From positions 1 through 64,000 of the forward strand of contig CAMBAD010000001.1 of assembly GCA_945864085.1 (NCBI GenBank): 64,000 nt of DNA, written 5' to 3'. The notes under the pieces were generated by a model. That model saw nothing but the letters and a program-made list of their open reading frames with translations. It was not told where the DNA came from and did no database searches. Positions 20,111 through 30,922 of this stretch are shown one piece after another. The translations under genes and the position numbers were made by a program. The stretch's first letter is position 1; each line of letters starts with the position of its first letter. Source of the stretch: an uncultured Streptococcus sp. (GTDB lineage Bacteria > Bacillota > Bacilli > Lactobacillales > Streptococcaceae).

Positions 20111-20662
20111 ATGACCGAATCTGCCAAGACAAAGCTACAACAAGCCTTGATTCTCCTATTGGATGAGGAAGAATTTGACCGTATTTCGGTCAGCAAGATT
20201 TGTAAGGAAGCTGGAGTCCATCGCTCTACTTTTTATAGCTATTATGACAATCAATTTGACCTGCTTGAAGCTGCTTACCAGTACCTCACCCAGCTCTTCC
20301 TGGCAGAATTTCAACACTTTCAAGCCGACTGTGGCAAACCTTCAGAAAATGATTTAATCGGAAATGCCCACCTTATCCCCTACCTGCACTTCGTCAAAGA
20401 CCATCAAAAAATTTACCAAATCTATCTCAATCACGAATTGGATTTCCACCACAAAGAACGTTTTGATCGCCTCGTCAGCACTATTTTTGCCCCGCGCTAT
20501 CACGCGCATGGCATTGACGATTCGGCTCGTATTGCCTACATGTCCAGTTTCTTTCTAGCAGGCATTACTCAAGTTATTTCCAGATGGCTGCGAAATGGCT
20601 GCGCGGATTCCATTGAAGAAATAGCCGACATTATTCAAACCTGTATCCCAAGAAAAACCTGA
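20111..20662 (+). CDS. TetR/AcrR-type transcriptional regulator
   Basis: 183 aa; KLQQALILLLDEEEFDRISVSKICKEAGVHRSTFYSYYDNQFDLLEAAY HTH. Confidence 0.9.
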   Translation: MTESAKTKLQQALILLLDEEEFDRISVSKICKEAGVHRSTFYSYYDNQFDLLEAAYQYLTQLFLAEFQHFQADCGKPSENDLIGNAHLIPYLHFVKDHQKIYQIYLNHELDFHHKERFDRLVSTIFAPRYHAHGIDDSARIAYMSSFFLAGITQVISRWLRNGCADSIEEIADIIQTCIPRKT

Positions 20663-20681
20663 GGACTAACCCTCAGGTTTT
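20654..20681 (+). terminator. Terminator of the TetR gene
   Basis: AAAACCTGAGG...CCTCAGGTTTTCTT. Confidence 0.8.
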
Positions 20682-20770
20682 CTTACGCTCCCCAAAATAA
20701 CAAAGGCAGTCCTAGTTGGAAAAGTTCACCCCACTAGGCTAGGTGATCGCCTGCTGATTTTCATGGCACG

Positions 20771-21139
20771 TTACTGTTTTAAACCAACCGTCACAGGAAT
20801 GATGCCGAGAATCAGGACGAGGCCGACCAGGCCTAGGGCAAGGCCTACAGTAAAATTACCTGCTGTCACTAGGGCAAAACCTCCGCCAAACACCAACAAG
20901 GAAAAAACACTATAAACCACTTTGGCAATCCGTTTTAAATCTAAACTTGGTGCCCCCTTACCTGCCAACCGCCTCTGTAAGACCCAAGACAGAAGCAACA
21001 AGACAAGGCCAAGGATTGATAGCGGCATTCCCAGAGATAGCATTCCCCATTCTGGTAGGGTATAAAAACACATTCCCAGCGCCAAAATCAGTAGACTGAC
21101 AGTATAGGCAACCAAACTAATAAAATCTCTTTTTTTCAT
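20771..21139 (-). CDS. Small membrane protein of unknown function
   Basis: 122 aa with about four hydrophobic segments. Confidence 0.6.
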   Translation of the reverse strand: MKKRDFISLVAYTVSLLILALGMCFYTLPEWGMLSLGMPLSILGLVLLLLSWVLQRRLAGKGAPSLDLKRIAKVVYSVFSLLVFGGGFALVTAGNFTVGLALGLVGLVLILGIIPVTVGLKQ

Positions 21140-21195
21140 AAATTAACCCTTTCTCCTTTAAGAATTGTAACATGTAAGCTGTAAGCGCTCTGGTC

Positions 21196-21453
21196 TTATG
21201 AGTTCCCCTGCTCCCTATCAGCCTCTGGACTTTCAGAACCAGCTGTTGCTGCTGACATACGAGCCTTTGCTTCTTCGACCGTTTCATCACCCCTTGTAAA
21301 AAATGCACCAATAAATTTATCTGATACCTTATTAAAACCAGTAACAGCTGCGACTTCCGTTGCCTTATATCCACCGACAACTGCTTTTTCAATAGCCTTG
21401 TGGGCACCGATAACCTTCTCTGCTATTTTTTCGTTTGCTTCTATAAATGACAT
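21196..21453 (-). CDS. Small hypothetical protein (85 aa)
   Basis: Start at ATG 21453 (MSFIEANEKIAEKVIGAHKAIEKAVVGGYKATE) behind AAAGGAGG. Confidence 0.65.
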   Translation of the reverse strand: MSFIEANEKIAEKVIGAHKAIEKAVVGGYKATEVAAVTGFNKVSDKFIGAFFTRGDETVEEAKARMSAATAGSESPEADREQGNS

Positions 21454-21739
21454 ATAGCAAACCTCCTTTCTCTTGATGTTCTTAGTATAACGGATTGAGT
21501 AACCAAAGAGAACGACAACTTTTGCCAAAAGTGTCGGGTCTGATAAGTAACAGAAACGAGAAAACATGGCCCAAATTATAAGGCTACGACTGTTCAATCC
21601 TAAACAAACCTCATCTGGCGGATTTCATTCACCAAGCCTAACAGATCCCCGTTAATTTTCAACGAATAAGAAAGGGGCTAGTGCTCCCATCATTAGGCCA
21701 AACAAAAAAGTCGAATGCTGCCATCCGACTTTCATGCTG

Positions 21740-21880
21740 ATACTCTATAAAAACCAAAAGCGACAAGAAACTTAGCCCAAGCTGGAACGCTATGGCTATT
21801 CAACTCTAGCTAGCAGACTGAAAGCCTCCACTGAAGACTTTCACTCACCTGACATCTATCCTCTTGATTTTCAAAGAATG
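21740..21880. repeat. BOX-like intergenic repeat, copy A
   Basis: ATACTCTATAAAAACCAAAAGCGACAAG...CAGACTGAAAGCCTCCACTGAAGACTTTCACTCACC...CTTGATTTTCAAAGAA; ends against the rbfA stop codon. Confidence 0.6.
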
Positions 21881-22234
21881 CTAATCTTTTTGCTCAAGAG
21901 CACGCAACATTTGATCAATCTTGTTGCCATACTCAATGGATTGGTCTTTTTCAAAAACCAAATCAGGAATCTTGTAGAGGGTCAATTTGCGACCAAGTTC
22001 TCTCTTAATGGTTCCTGTAGCTTTTTCCAGACCAAGCTGGGCCTTTTGATTATCTGAAGCCAAGTTACTCATAATCGTATAGTAAACCTTGGCCATCGAC
22101 AAATCACCAACCATCTGCACATCTGTGATGGTCACACCCTGTACACGGGGGTCACGGACTTTCTTTTGCAAAATCTCATTGACTTCGCGTTTGATTTCCA
22201 TACCCACGCGGTCTGTACGAAAATGGTTTGCCAT
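21881..22234 (-). CDS. rbfA: 30S ribosome-binding factor A
   Basis: 117 aa; [27 protein letters not shown]. Confidence 0.96.
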   Translation of the reverse strand: MANHFRTDRVGMEIKREVNEILQKKVRDPRVQGVTITDVQMVGDLSMAKVYYTIMSNLASDNQKAQLGLEKATGTIKRELGRKLTLYKIPDLVFEKDQSIEYGNKIDQMLRALEQKD

Positions 22235-22326
22235 ATACTTTCCTTTCTAATACCGTTCAAGCTGAGAAAACTCCCAGCTTAACGATTGGTTAAAACGACT
22301 GTGAACGCTGACATCCACAAATCTCA

Positions 22327-22479
22327 TACTCAATGAAAATCGAAACTAGACAAGGAAACGAAGGCATAGGTAGACCTCTGCTCCTTTCTAGTTTCAAGGG
22401 AACAGGCTGAAAACCTCCACTGGAGTTTTTCAGTCACCAGGCCGAGTTGACACAGTATCGTTTTGATTTTCGAAGAGGC
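22327..22479. repeat. BOX-like intergenic repeat, copy B
   Basis: ATACTCAATGAAAATCGAAACTAGACAAG...CAGGCTGAAAACCTCCACTGGAGTTTTTCAGTCACC...GTTTTGATTTTCGAAGAG; imperfect terminal inverted repeats; ends against the infB stop codon. Confidence 0.7.
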
Positions 22480-25338
22480 TTATTTTTTGATTTCTTCCAT
22501 GATATAGGCTTCAATGGTGTCGTCAATCTTCAAGTCGTTGTAGTTCTCAATCATGAGACCACCCTCTTGGGCATTGCCGACTTCCTTGACATCATCCTTG
22601 TAGCGTTTCAGACTGCCCAATTTACCATCAAAGACAACAACACCGTCACGGATAACACGGACGCTTGAGTCACGAGTGACCTTACCACGAACAACCATAA
22701 AGCCACCGATAGTACCAACTTTTGATACTTTGAAGGTTTCACGGATGACAGCCTCACCGATGATTTTCTCTTCGTACTCAGGGTCCAGCATCCCTTTCAT
22801 GGCATCTTCCATTTCCTCGATGACCTTGTAGATAATGCTGTGGAGACGAACTTCTACATCGTCTGCTTCTGCCTGCTGGCGTGCTTCTGGTGTAGGACGA
22901 ACGTTAAATCCGATAACAAGGGCGTTTGAAGCTTCTGCAAGGGTAATGTCTGATTCGTTGATGGCACCAACTGCCGAGTGAACGATGTTGACACGCACAC
23001 CTTCCACTTCGATTTTCTGAAGGGAAGAAGCCAGGGCTTCAACGGAACCTTGTACATCGGCCTTGATGATGACATTAACAGACTTGACTTCACCAGCTTT
23101 GAGGGTATCAAAGAGGTTTTCAAGGCTGACACGTTGGGTTGCCTGACGCTGTTTGAGAAGGGCACGTTTGGCACGTTCTTCACCCGCTGCACGGGCAGAT
23201 TTTTCATCTTCATAGACCGCGAAATGGTCGCCAGCCATTGGAGCTTCGTTCAAACCAGTGATAGAAACTGGGGTAGATGGCCCAGCCACCTTGACACGGC
23301 GGCCAAGGTCGTTGGTCATAGCGCGGACACGACCGAAGGTGTTACCGACAACGATTGGGTCTTGCACATTCAGCGTACCTTGTTGCACAAGAAGGGTCGC
23401 AACCGCACCTTTTCCTTTGTCCAAATGAGCCTCGATAACCGTACCGATGGCCCGAACAGTTGGGTCAGCCTTGAGTTCTTGAATTTCCGCTACAAGGAGA
23501 ACGGTTTCCAACAATTCATCGATATTCTGGTTGAATTTGGCTGAGATTTCTACGAATTCAGACTCACCGCCCCAGGCAGTTGAGATAACGCCATGTTCAG
23601 CCAATTCACCGATGACACGCTCTGGGTTGGCACCTGGTTTGTCAATCTTGTTGATGGCAACGATGATTGGAACATTGGCAGCCTTGGAGTGGTTGATGGC
23701 CTCAATAGTCTGTGGCATCACGCCGTCATCTGCTGCAACGACCAAGATGGTCAAGTCGGTAACAGAGGCACCACGAGCCCGCATAGAGGTAAAGGCCGCG
23801 TGTCCTGGCGTATCCAAGAAGGTAATCTTCTTACCATTTTCTTCGATTTGGTAGGCACCGATATGCTGGGTGATACCTCCTGCTTCGCCTGTTGCGACAC
23901 GGGAGTTGCGGAGGGTATCTAGGAGGGTAGTTTTACCGTGGTCAACGTGTCCCATGATGGTCACAACTGGTGGACGCTCCACCATTTCCTCTGCATTGAG
24001 GTAGCCTTCTTCGACGAAGAATCGCTCGATGTCGGCATTGTCTACCTCCACCTTTTCCTTGGCTTCAATACCATAGTCCACCATGAGGAGTTCAATGGTA
24101 TCTCCGTCAAGAGATTGGTTCTGAGTAGCCATGACGCCCATCAAGAACAGTTTCTTGACAATTTCAGCTGGTTCGCGCTTAATGCGTTTTGCGATTTCAG
24201 CAACGGTCATGCCTGCTGTGTACTCAAATTCCGTTGGCAATTCATGGAACTTGCGTTCTGTAGCAGGTTTGGCAGGCTGGTTGTTCTTGCCTTTTTTATT
24301 TTTCTTGTTGGTATTCCAGTTACTTGTTCTTTGATTTCTCACTTGATTTTGACTATTTCGATTTCTTTGTTGTTTTCTTGGACCATCTTCTTCGTCACTA
24401 TTAAAGTCACGTTTCTTGTCTGGTCGGGCTTGCTTTTTACGACGGGTATCAACAGTGCTGTCGGCGACAGGTGTTGGTGCAGGCGTTGCCACTGGTGCTG
24501 GTTCTAAAAGAGGTTTGCTTTCTACAACTGGCTCTTCGAACTTAATTTCTTTCGGTTTCTTCGGTTGCTTTTTAGCTTCCAGAGCCTGTAGAAAACGTTC
24601 TTCACTTGTCCGAGCATACTCTGCATTTTGTTCTGCTTTTAGAGCTGCGGCACGCGCCTTGAAGTCAATCTTAGGTGCAGCAGGTTTAGCTGCCTCCTGG
24701 CGACGCTCCTGACGTCCGAAACCGCTGCTTGTACGGTTGTCCTGACGACGGTTCGTATCGCGACCTTCACGGCGGTCACCAGGACGACCTCCTTTACGCT
24801 CGTCAGAAGGCTGATTTCCACGAAAATCGCGGCGCTCGTTGCGGTTGTTCCCTGGGCGACCTTGACCATTCTGACGGTTTTCACGATTTTCACGACGACC
24901 CTGACCAGAGGGCTGCCCTTGCCCCTGAGCACGTTTGGCTGCCTGTTCCTTGGCACGCGCCTCACGTTCTGCCTTAAAGTTACGACTTTGTGGGCGGTGT
25001 GGGCTAGGTTGGGCTGGCGCAACCTTGGTTTCCACCTTAGCTTCTGGCGCTGGCTGGGCTGCTTCTGCTTTCGGAGCCACAGCTTCTGGCGCTGGTGCAG
25101 GCTGAGCACTTTCTGCTTTTGGAGCAGCAACTGGGCCTGTCTTAGGGCTTGGCGCAGTCGGCTGGCTAGCTACTGGTGACTTGGTTCCCAAACTAGCAAC
25201 AATACGTTTGGCACTGTCAGCATCCACGCTCGAAGCATGGCTTTTAACTTCAAAGCCCAATTCCTGAGCCTTAGCAACAACTTCCTTACTACTTATGCCT
25301 AATTCGCGGGCAATTTCATTCAATCTCTTCTTAGACAA
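22480..25338 (-). CDS. infB: Translation initiation factor IF-2
   Basis: 952 aa; [33 protein letters not shown]. Confidence 0.98.
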   Translation of the reverse strand: MSKKRLNEIARELGISSKEVVAKAQELGFEVKSHASSVDADSAKRIVASLGTKSPVASQPTAPSPKTGPVAAPKAESAQPAPAPEAVAPKAEAAQPAPEAKVETKVAPAQPSPHRPQSRNFKAEREARAKEQAAKRAQGQGQPSGQGRRENRENRQNGQGRPGNNRNERRDFRGNQPSDERKGGRPGDRREGRDTNRRQDNRTSSGFGRQERRQEAAKPAAPKIDFKARAAALKAEQNAEYARTSEERFLQALEAKKQPKKPKEIKFEEPVVESKPLLEPAPVATPAPTPVADSTVDTRRKKQARPDKKRDFNSDEEDGPRKQQRNRNSQNQVRNQRTSNWNTNKKNKKGKNNQPAKPATERKFHELPTEFEYTAGMTVAEIAKRIKREPAEIVKKLFLMGVMATQNQSLDGDTIELLMVDYGIEAKEKVEVDNADIERFFVEEGYLNAEEMVERPPVVTIMGHVDHGKTTLLDTLRNSRVATGEAGGITQHIGAYQIEENGKKITFLDTPGHAAFTSMRARGASVTDLTILVVAADDGVMPQTIEAINHSKAANVPIIVAINKIDKPGANPERVIGELAEHGVISTAWGGESEFVEISAKFNQNIDELLETVLLVAEIQELKADPTVRAIGTVIEAHLDKGKGAVATLLVQQGTLNVQDPIVVGNTFGRVRAMTNDLGRRVKVAGPSTPVSITGLNEAPMAGDHFAVYEDEKSARAAGEERAKRALLKQRQATQRVSLENLFDTLKAGEVKSVNVIIKADVQGSVEALASSLQKIEVEGVRVNIVHSAVGAINESDITLAEASNALVIGFNVRPTPEARQQAEADDVEVRLHSIIYKVIEEMEDAMKGMLDPEYEEKIIGEAVIRETFKVSKVGTIGGFMVVRGKVTRDSSVRVIRDGVVVFDGKLGSLKRYKDDVKEVGNAQEGGLMIENYNDLKIDDTIEAYIMEEIKK

Positions 25339-25355
25339 TGGCTTGTCCTCCTGTT

Positions 25356-25664
25356 CTATTCCATAATAGACCTCATCTTCTTTGTAAATCCAGCGTCTGT
25401 CACTGCAAGCACCTTTCTAGCCTTACCGACAGCTGCACTCAATTCCAGCGTTGAAAACGCGGTTACAACTTCTACTTGATAGGTTTTACTTTTATCTGTT
25501 ATTTTTTTACTTAAATTCCCAGCAGCGTCATTGGCCAAAAATACCAGCTTCACCCGCTGCTTGCGAATGGCCTCAACAACAAATTCCTCACCTGAAACCA
25601 GGCGACCTGCTCGTTGAGCCAGTCCTACTAAATTTAAGATTTTTTGTTTCTTATTCGAGTCCAA
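25356..25664 (-). CDS. YlxQ-type L7Ae-family ribosomal protein
   Basis: Probable TTG start at 25664 ([27 protein letters not shown]) behind GGAGAG; overlaps ylxR end. Confidence 0.85.
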   Translation of the reverse strand: MDSNKKQKILNLVGLAQRAGRLVSGEEFVVEAIRKQRVKLVFLANDAAGNLSKKITDKSKTYQVEVVTAFSTLELSAAVGKARKVLAVTDAGFTKKMRSIME

Positions 25665-25947
25665 GCTCTCTCCTTTTGACCTTGTGGTCAACGTAGGCAA
25701 TCAAGTCATCATAAAATTCATCCGCCACCTCCATGCTAAATGAACGGTCAAAAACACGACGTTTTTTAGCCTGAGCAGCTTCAGCATTATCCAGTTTGAT
25801 ATAGGCTCCACGACCATTTGCCTTGCCTGTCGGATCAATAAAAACTTGGCCTTCTTTATTTTTTACAATGCGGAGCAAATCCCGTTTGTCGATGATTTCA
25901 CCGGACACCACAGACTTGCGCAAGGGTATTTTTCTAGCTTTTGCCAT
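25651..25947 (-). CDS. YlxR (RnpM) family nucleic-acid-binding protein
   Basis: Start at ATG 25947 (MAKARKIPLRKSVVSGEI); GRGAYI motif; nusA-infB context. Confidence 0.9.
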   Translation of the reverse strand: MAKARKIPLRKSVVSGEIIDKRDLLRIVKNKEGQVFIDPTGKANGRGAYIKLDNAEAAQAKKRRVFDRSFSMEVADEFYDDLIAYVDHKVKRRELGLE

Positions 25948-25963
25948 GGTTGCTCCTTTTGCC

Positions 25964-27106
25964 TTATTCTTGTTCTTCAGCGACTTCTTCGACCAAATCC
26001 TCAGCAGCATACTGTGCAGCTTCCATCGCTTCGTATTCTGACGCAGACTTGATGTCGATACGGAAACCAGTCAAATGCGCCGCCAGACGCACGTTTTGAC
26101 CGCGACGGCCAATCGCCAGGGACAATTTATCATCTGGTACAACAACTGTTGCGTGTTTGCCATCTTCTGTATCAAAGATAACTTGGTCCACCTCCGCAGG
26201 TGCCAAGGCATTGTAAATAAATTCTGCTTCGTCTGCTACCCACTCGATGACATCAATATTTTCCTCTGTTGGAATCATGCGATCGCTCTTAGCATCGTAG
26301 CGAGCTGGGTGGAATTTGCTGGTGATCTTCTTGATGTTCGAACCACCGCGACCAACGATGGTACCGATGGCATCCACGTTTGGATTGTGGCTGCGAACCG
26401 CAACTTTTGTACGGTCTCCCGCCTCACGAGAAACGCTCATGATTTCAACTGTGCCATCATACACTTCAGGAATTTCTTGCTCCATGAGGCGCTTGATCAT
26501 TTCTGGGTGGCTGCGACTTACAAAAACATTGACCCCACGACCATTGTCTTCTACCTTGTAGACATAGACTTCGATACGGTCATGCGATTGGAAAATCTCT
26601 CCCGGAATTTGGTCTTGCTTTGATAGTTGAGCCTCGATAGTTCCGAGGTTAACATAGATGAAACGATTGTCAAACCGTTCTACCGTACCAGACATGATTT
26701 CATTTTCATGTTGCTTGTAAGTATTGAAGGTAATGGCCCGCTTTTGCTTGCGCATTTTTTCCATGATGGTCTGCTTTGCTGATTGGGCAGCGACACGGCC
26801 AAACTCCGCAGGATCTTCCGGGAATTTGATTTTATCGCCCATTTCATAAGCAGATGAGATGGCCAAGGCGTCTTTGAGACTGATTTCCAGGCGACTATCA
26901 AAGACTTCGTCCACTACTTCACGAACAGTAAACACATGGAAATCACCTTTTTTCTCGTCAAATTCAATCACCGCTGACTCCGCCTGACCGTAGCGACGCT
27001 TGTAAGCTGAACGGAGTGATTCTGTCACTGCTTCAATAATATCTGCTTTGTTAATACCCATGTCTTCCTCTAAAATGCGGAAGGCTTCTAGCATTTCTTT
27101 ACTCAT
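25964..27106 (-). CDS. nusA: Transcription termination/antitermination protein NusA
   Basis: 380 aa; S1/KH motifs (VGRGGSNIKKI, AIGRRGQNVRLA). Confidence 0.97.
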   Translation of the reverse strand: MSKEMLEAFRILEEDMGINKADIIEAVTESLRSAYKRRYGQAESAVIEFDEKKGDFHVFTVREVVDEVFDSRLEISLKDALAISSAYEMGDKIKFPEDPAEFGRVAAQSAKQTIMEKMRKQKRAITFNTYKQHENEIMSGTVERFDNRFIYVNLGTIEAQLSKQDQIPGEIFQSHDRIEVYVYKVEDNGRGVNVFVSRSHPEMIKRLMEQEIPEVYDGTVEIMSVSREAGDRTKVAVRSHNPNVDAIGTIVGRGGSNIKKITSKFHPARYDAKSDRMIPTEENIDVIEWVADEAEFIYNALAPAEVDQVIFDTEDGKHATVVVPDDKLSLAIGRRGQNVRLAAHLTGFRIDIKSASEYEAMEAAQYAAEDLVEEVAEEQE

Positions 27107-27149
27107 GTTGTTTTCCTTTTATCTCAAAAGGTCCTTTCTTAAAATCTAT

Positions 27150-27620
27150 TTATAACTTGACTGCCAAACGGGCCTTGGCCACAGTTTGGTAGGGAATGGT
27201 CACTTCTTTCTTGCGCGTCTTGTCCATGTATTCCATGACCAAGTCAGTCCCATCAAAAGATTGGAGGGTTCCTTCAAAAACCTTGACCTTATCAATGGCT
27301 TGATACAGTTTGACATGGATATATTTCCCAACTGCCTTCTCAACAGCCTCAGCTGTCTTCAAGGGGCGCTCCAAACCAGGGCTGGTCACCTCCAGCATAT
27401 ACTGCTCTGGAAATGGATCTGGCTGGATGGTATCCAAAAGCGGGCTAATGATTTCTGACAAATCTGCTGTGTCCTGAAGGGAAATCCCCCCTTCTTTGTC
27501 CACAAAGATAGACAACACATAGTCACCTCCCATCTTGCCATATTCCACATCCACCAACTCGTAAGGAGTTTGGATGGCTGGCGCGATTTTTGCTGTGACT
27601 AATTCAATAATGGAAGACAT
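27150..27620 (-). CDS. rimP: Ribosome maturation factor RimP
   Basis: Start at ATG 27620 behind [19 protein letters not shown] motif. Confidence 0.95.
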   Translation of the reverse strand: MSSIIELVTAKIAPAIQTPYELVDVEYGKMGGDYVLSIFVDKEGGISLQDTADLSEIISPLLDTIQPDPFPEQYMLEVTSPGLERPLKTAEAVEKAVGKYIHVKLYQAIDKVKVFEGTLQSFDGTDLVMEYMDKTRKKEVTIPYQTVAKARLAVKL

Positions 27621-27883
27621 AGGCACCTCCTCTTTCTATAAATTAACTACTTCTGTGACCAGCAGGATAGACCTGAGCCAAAGGGCGCAAGACTAGGCCC
27701 ACGCCAGCCTCTTTATCTCCAACCTCAAACTGTCTCCAGACAGTTCGAACTCAACAGCTGGAAACAAAGACTGGTTGACGAACATGGTCGCAACTTGCCC
27801 CCTTCTTTTCCGCCCAATCCTCCCCAGCTATAAGCCAGAAGGCCGCTCGCAAGGGTAGAAATAAGGAGCACCGTTGACAGGGA

Positions 27884-27990
27884 ATATAATCGTTTAGTTT
27901 TTCTTTTATTACTTCGTTAACTCGCTTTGCCGTACTCCAGTACTGCCTGCAGCTCGTTGCCTAGTACTAAAAGTAAACTAAAAGACTATA
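27884..27990 (-). mobile_element. ~107 bp MITE-like repeat, copy 1
   Basis: ATATAATCGTTTAGTTTTTCTTTTATTACTTCG...GTACTAAAAGTAAACTAAAAGACTATA; near-identical inverted copy at 59375-59481; imperfect terminal inverted repeats. Confidence 0.85.
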
Positions 27991-28240
27991 ACTGCGGTTC
28001 ACAGAGTAATCATGTCCTCTTCAGTTACCTTTCTGACTTTGGCAATAGAGAGATAGCCCCCAAAACTGGTCGAGCCAATTTTCTCCCTCAGTCCTTGTCC
28101 CATAAAAGATAGACTGAATGACTGGATTTTCTCCATACACCATCATTGTATAGGGAAAGGGTTGACTTGCGCCAACCCCTTTTCTCTATTTTACTTCACT
28201 CATTGTAACACAAATTCCCTCTAGTGTAAAGGAAAACGAC

Positions 28241-28273
28241 GCTGAAAGCCTGCTGAAAGCCTGCTGAAAGCCC
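28241..28273. repeat. Three tandem 11-bp units
   Basis: GCTGAAAGCCT GCTGAAAGCCT GCTGAAAGCCC. Confidence 0.9.
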
Positions 28274-28359
28274 TTTTTCAGATTTTTCCTATCAAATACA
28301 GACATTGCCCTTATCTTTTATTGCTGTGATGAATGGTACCAAAAACAAAGCAAAAGACT

Positions 28360-28394
28360 ATAAAACAAGGCCTACAAAAGACCTTGTTTAACAG
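28360..28394 (-). terminator. Terminator of the ecsAB-ccrZ-trmB transcript
   Basis: Minus strand AAACAAGGtcttttgtaggCCTTGTTTTATAGTCTTTTG. Confidence 0.7.
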
Positions 28395-28396
28395 GC

Positions 28397-29035
28397 TTAT
28401 TGAAACTGGGCCTCAACCCGATAGATGACCTGACCCTTGTTTGAAAATTTCTCTTCATACTCGGTCATCACATTGCCTTCCAAGCCATCTGCATGCAGGT
28501 CCAGCCAGACCTGTTTCAGAATCATCCCATACTGGGAAAAACTGGCCAGACTGTATTCAAAGAGACCACGATTGTCTGTCTTAAAGTGGATTTCTCCCTT
28601 TTCTGGCAAGATTTCCTGATAGGTAGCCAAGAATGTCTTGTAGGTCAATCTGCGTTTTTCATGACGTTTCTTGGGCCATGGATCAGAAAAATTCAGATAG
28701 AGCTGATCAATCTCCGCAGAGGCAAAATAATTGGTCAAACTAGAACCATCCACCTGTAAGAGTTTGATATTTGGTAAACCTGCTTCTAAAACTCGGTCCA
28801 AGGCATAACTCAAAACCGTCATCTGAATATCAATACCGATGTAGTTAATATCTGGATTTTGCGCAGCCATTCCTGTTACAAAACGCCCCTTACCAGATCC
28901 AACCTCGATATGAATGGGGTTATCATTTCCAAAAATTTCTGCCCATCTTCCCTTGCACTCCTCTGGATTGGAGATCACATATTGCGGATTATTGGCTAGA
29001 AGCTCACTGGCTCCCTTACGATTTCTAACTCTCAT
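28397..29035 (-). CDS. trmB: tRNA (guanine-N7-)-methyltransferase
   Basis: 212 aa; [26 protein letters not shown]. Confidence 0.97.
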   Translation of the reverse strand: MRVRNRKGASELLANNPQYVISNPEECKGRWAEIFGNDNPIHIEVGSGKGRFVTGMAAQNPDINYIGIDIQMTVLSYALDRVLEAGLPNIKLLQVDGSSLTNYFASAEIDQLYLNFSDPWPKKRHEKRRLTYKTFLATYQEILPEKGEIHFKTDNRGLFEYSLASFSQYGMILKQVWLDLHADGLEGNVMTEYEEKFSNKGQVIYRVEAQFQ

Positions 29036-29826
29036 ACTTCCTTGTAAAAACTCTGACGAAACTGACGCAGAGCATAAATCTCCTTATTGGCTGCTGAAAT
29101 ATTGTAACTTTCCACATGCTTAGCAATCTGATTGAGGTAGCCCAGCTGACCGTACCAGTAAATCTTATTTAGGACCGTCCGATTATAATTGTAGCCATAG
29201 GCTCTCAGCCATTCTTCCCAGCCATATCGTGGAATATAATGGGTCAACAGATAAGCCACATCCAGCATACGGTCTGTCAAACAAGCTGTCTCCCAGTCCG
29301 TCAAATAGACCAAGCCACTTGTTGTCTCTACCCAGTTCTTGTGGTGCAAATCCCCATGAACAAAGGTAGCAACATCCTGACGGAAAGAAGGCAAATTGTT
29401 CAACAAATCCTTACAAACAGACTGCAAATAGGAATTTTGTCTCAAACGTGTCGGAGCTTCCCTCTGCCAACGATGGACCAAATCCTTCGGCTCCATATAG
29501 GTATAATTCATTAGCAGGGCCTGATTGCGCAACTTCTGCGAGAAATGCATTTTCACCAAGATTTGACGCACTTGCTTTTTGACCATATCTTGACGCTCCA
29601 AGGTCCGACCATTCAGCCATTCCTGTTCAACGCGATGTCCCATGCCAATCTCATGATTGGTCGCCAAAATAGGCGGCGTAATTTGCTCATGAGCCAGGGC
29701 AGAGACAATCGGAGGCATCTCATATTTTACAAAGACCGGCGTTCCGTCTGACCGCAGGCCTCTAAACGCTTTACCACTATTTCCTGAAATAGACTGTAAT
29801 TGTAGTCCCTTGGTATCAAACTGCAT
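29032..29826 (-). CDS. ccrZ: Phosphotransferase/choline-kinase-like protein, CcrZ family
   Basis: 264 aa; [14 protein letters not shown] and YLTDWETA motifs; ecsAB-ccrZ-trmB synteny known in streptococci. Confidence 0.82.
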   Translation of the reverse strand: MQFDTKGLQLQSISGNSGKAFRGLRSDGTPVFVKYEMPPIVSALAHEQITPPILATNHEIGMGHRVEQEWLNGRTLERQDMVKKQVRQILVKMHFSQKLRNQALLMNYTYMEPKDLVHRWQREAPTRLRQNSYLQSVCKDLLNNLPSFRQDVATFVHGDLHHKNWVETTSGLVYLTDWETACLTDRMLDVAYLLTHYIPRYGWEEWLRAYGYNYNRTVLNKIYWYGQLGYLNQIAKHVESYNISAANKEIYALRQFRQSFYKEV

Positions 29827-29875
29827 GCCTTACCTCCTGTAGAAATTCCTTACCATTTTACTAATTTTCAAGTCT

Positions 29876-30922
29876 TTAGTCAATCAATTTCTTTATTTTT
29901 AGGGGCAAATAGATTTCCTGCAAGCCAAGACCGACTGCAAGAAGCAGGAAGAGCCAACTTTTCTCCTGGATAAGCAAGAAGGCCAACAAGAGATTGAGCG
30001 TAAATACCAGATACAAAATCCCTTTGACCAATCTCCGAAAACCAGCCAGATTGACCCCATTTTCCAAAGGATATAGCTGGACCAAATACTGGTAATCGTA
30101 ATGATTGTAAAGACCCAATAATTGAAACAAAAGCAAGTAGTGAAACACAAGAACCAAGCCCACAGCCAACCAGTCTTCCTCAATGGTAAAGAGAACCAGG
30201 ACAGCCAAACCAGTTAAGCGCATCGTCAATCCCAGATAATCTCCAGCGCGCAGGAATGCACGGAAATACAGATAAAACCAAGTCCGCCCCTGACTATTTT
30301 CGACCGAGCCGAGCAACCAATCCAAATACGACCGCCGCTTGACCGCAGTTGTCACTCCCTTAACGCTGGTAAACAAGGCAAAGAAACGCAGAATCCCCTG
30401 CTTTCTCTTTTGCTCCAGCTGAATAGACCCAGACCAATCAAACACCCTTTGCTGATAAAAACTGGACAACTGCCGCTGGATAAGAAGGTATTTCCCCGCC
30501 AGCAACAAGCACAAGACAATCGCAAAACCCCAGACAGGCAGACCAAAAGCCAGATAAAGAGGAAGTAGAATCAGTTGAACCACCGCCTGAACACTGCCCC
30601 AGACTGCGAACGTTCTCAGACCCGCAGCTCGGACAATAGTTGCCATGCTCCCCTCCTTGGCTAACAAGAAGGTCTGATCCGCCTCTTCCAGGTAAGTAGC
30701 CACCTGACCAGAAAAAAGCAAGAGAAGACTGATTGTCACTAGCAAAAAGAGAACTGGCCAAGAATTTTTCGGAAATTCAGATAGGAGCTGACGGTATTGC
30801 AGACTAACAAACCCCAGAAAGACCATCAAGACCAGAACAAAATGATCATTCAAAACATAGCGCAGGTACTTGGAACACCGTTGGAGAAAGGCCAAACGCC
30901 TTCTGGCAAATACTTCTTTCAT
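29876..30922 (-). CDS. ecsB: ABC transporter permease, EcsB family
   Basis: 348 aa polytopic; directly follows ecsA-like ATPase. Confidence 0.85.
   Translation of the reverse strand: MKEVFARRRLAFLQRCSKYLRYVLNDHFVLVLMVFLGFVSLQYRQLLSEFPKNSWPVLFLLVTISLLLLFSGQVATYLEEADQTFLLAKEGSMATIVRAAGLRTFAVWGSVQAVVQLILLPLYLAFGLPVWGFAIVLCLLLAGKYLLIQRQLSSFYQQRVFDWSGSIQLEQKRKQGILRFFALFTSVKGVTTAVKRRSYLDWLLGSVENSQGRTWFYLYFRAFLRAGDYLGLTMRLTGLAVLVLFTIEEDWLAVGLVLVFHYLLLFQLLGLYNHYDYQYLVQLYPLENGVNLAGFRRLVKGILYLVFTLNLLLAFLLIQEKSWLFLLLAVGLGLQEIYLPLKIKKLID

Noticed and set aside
24639-25130. Large antisense or alternate-frame ORFs within infB and other long genes
   Set aside because: Low-complexity frame-shifted translations overlapping strongly supported infB; no independent start signals.
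27927-28112. Short ORF sharing MPYSSTACSSLPSTKSKLKDY with ORF 59228-59437
   Set aside because: The shared peptide is a translation of the ~107 bp noncoding MITE-like repeat; no RBS and no family similarity.
28349-28360. AAAAGACTATA identical to the right end of the MITE-like element
   Set aside because: Only 11 nt, within the trmB terminator region, no other element sequence around it; likely coincidence.
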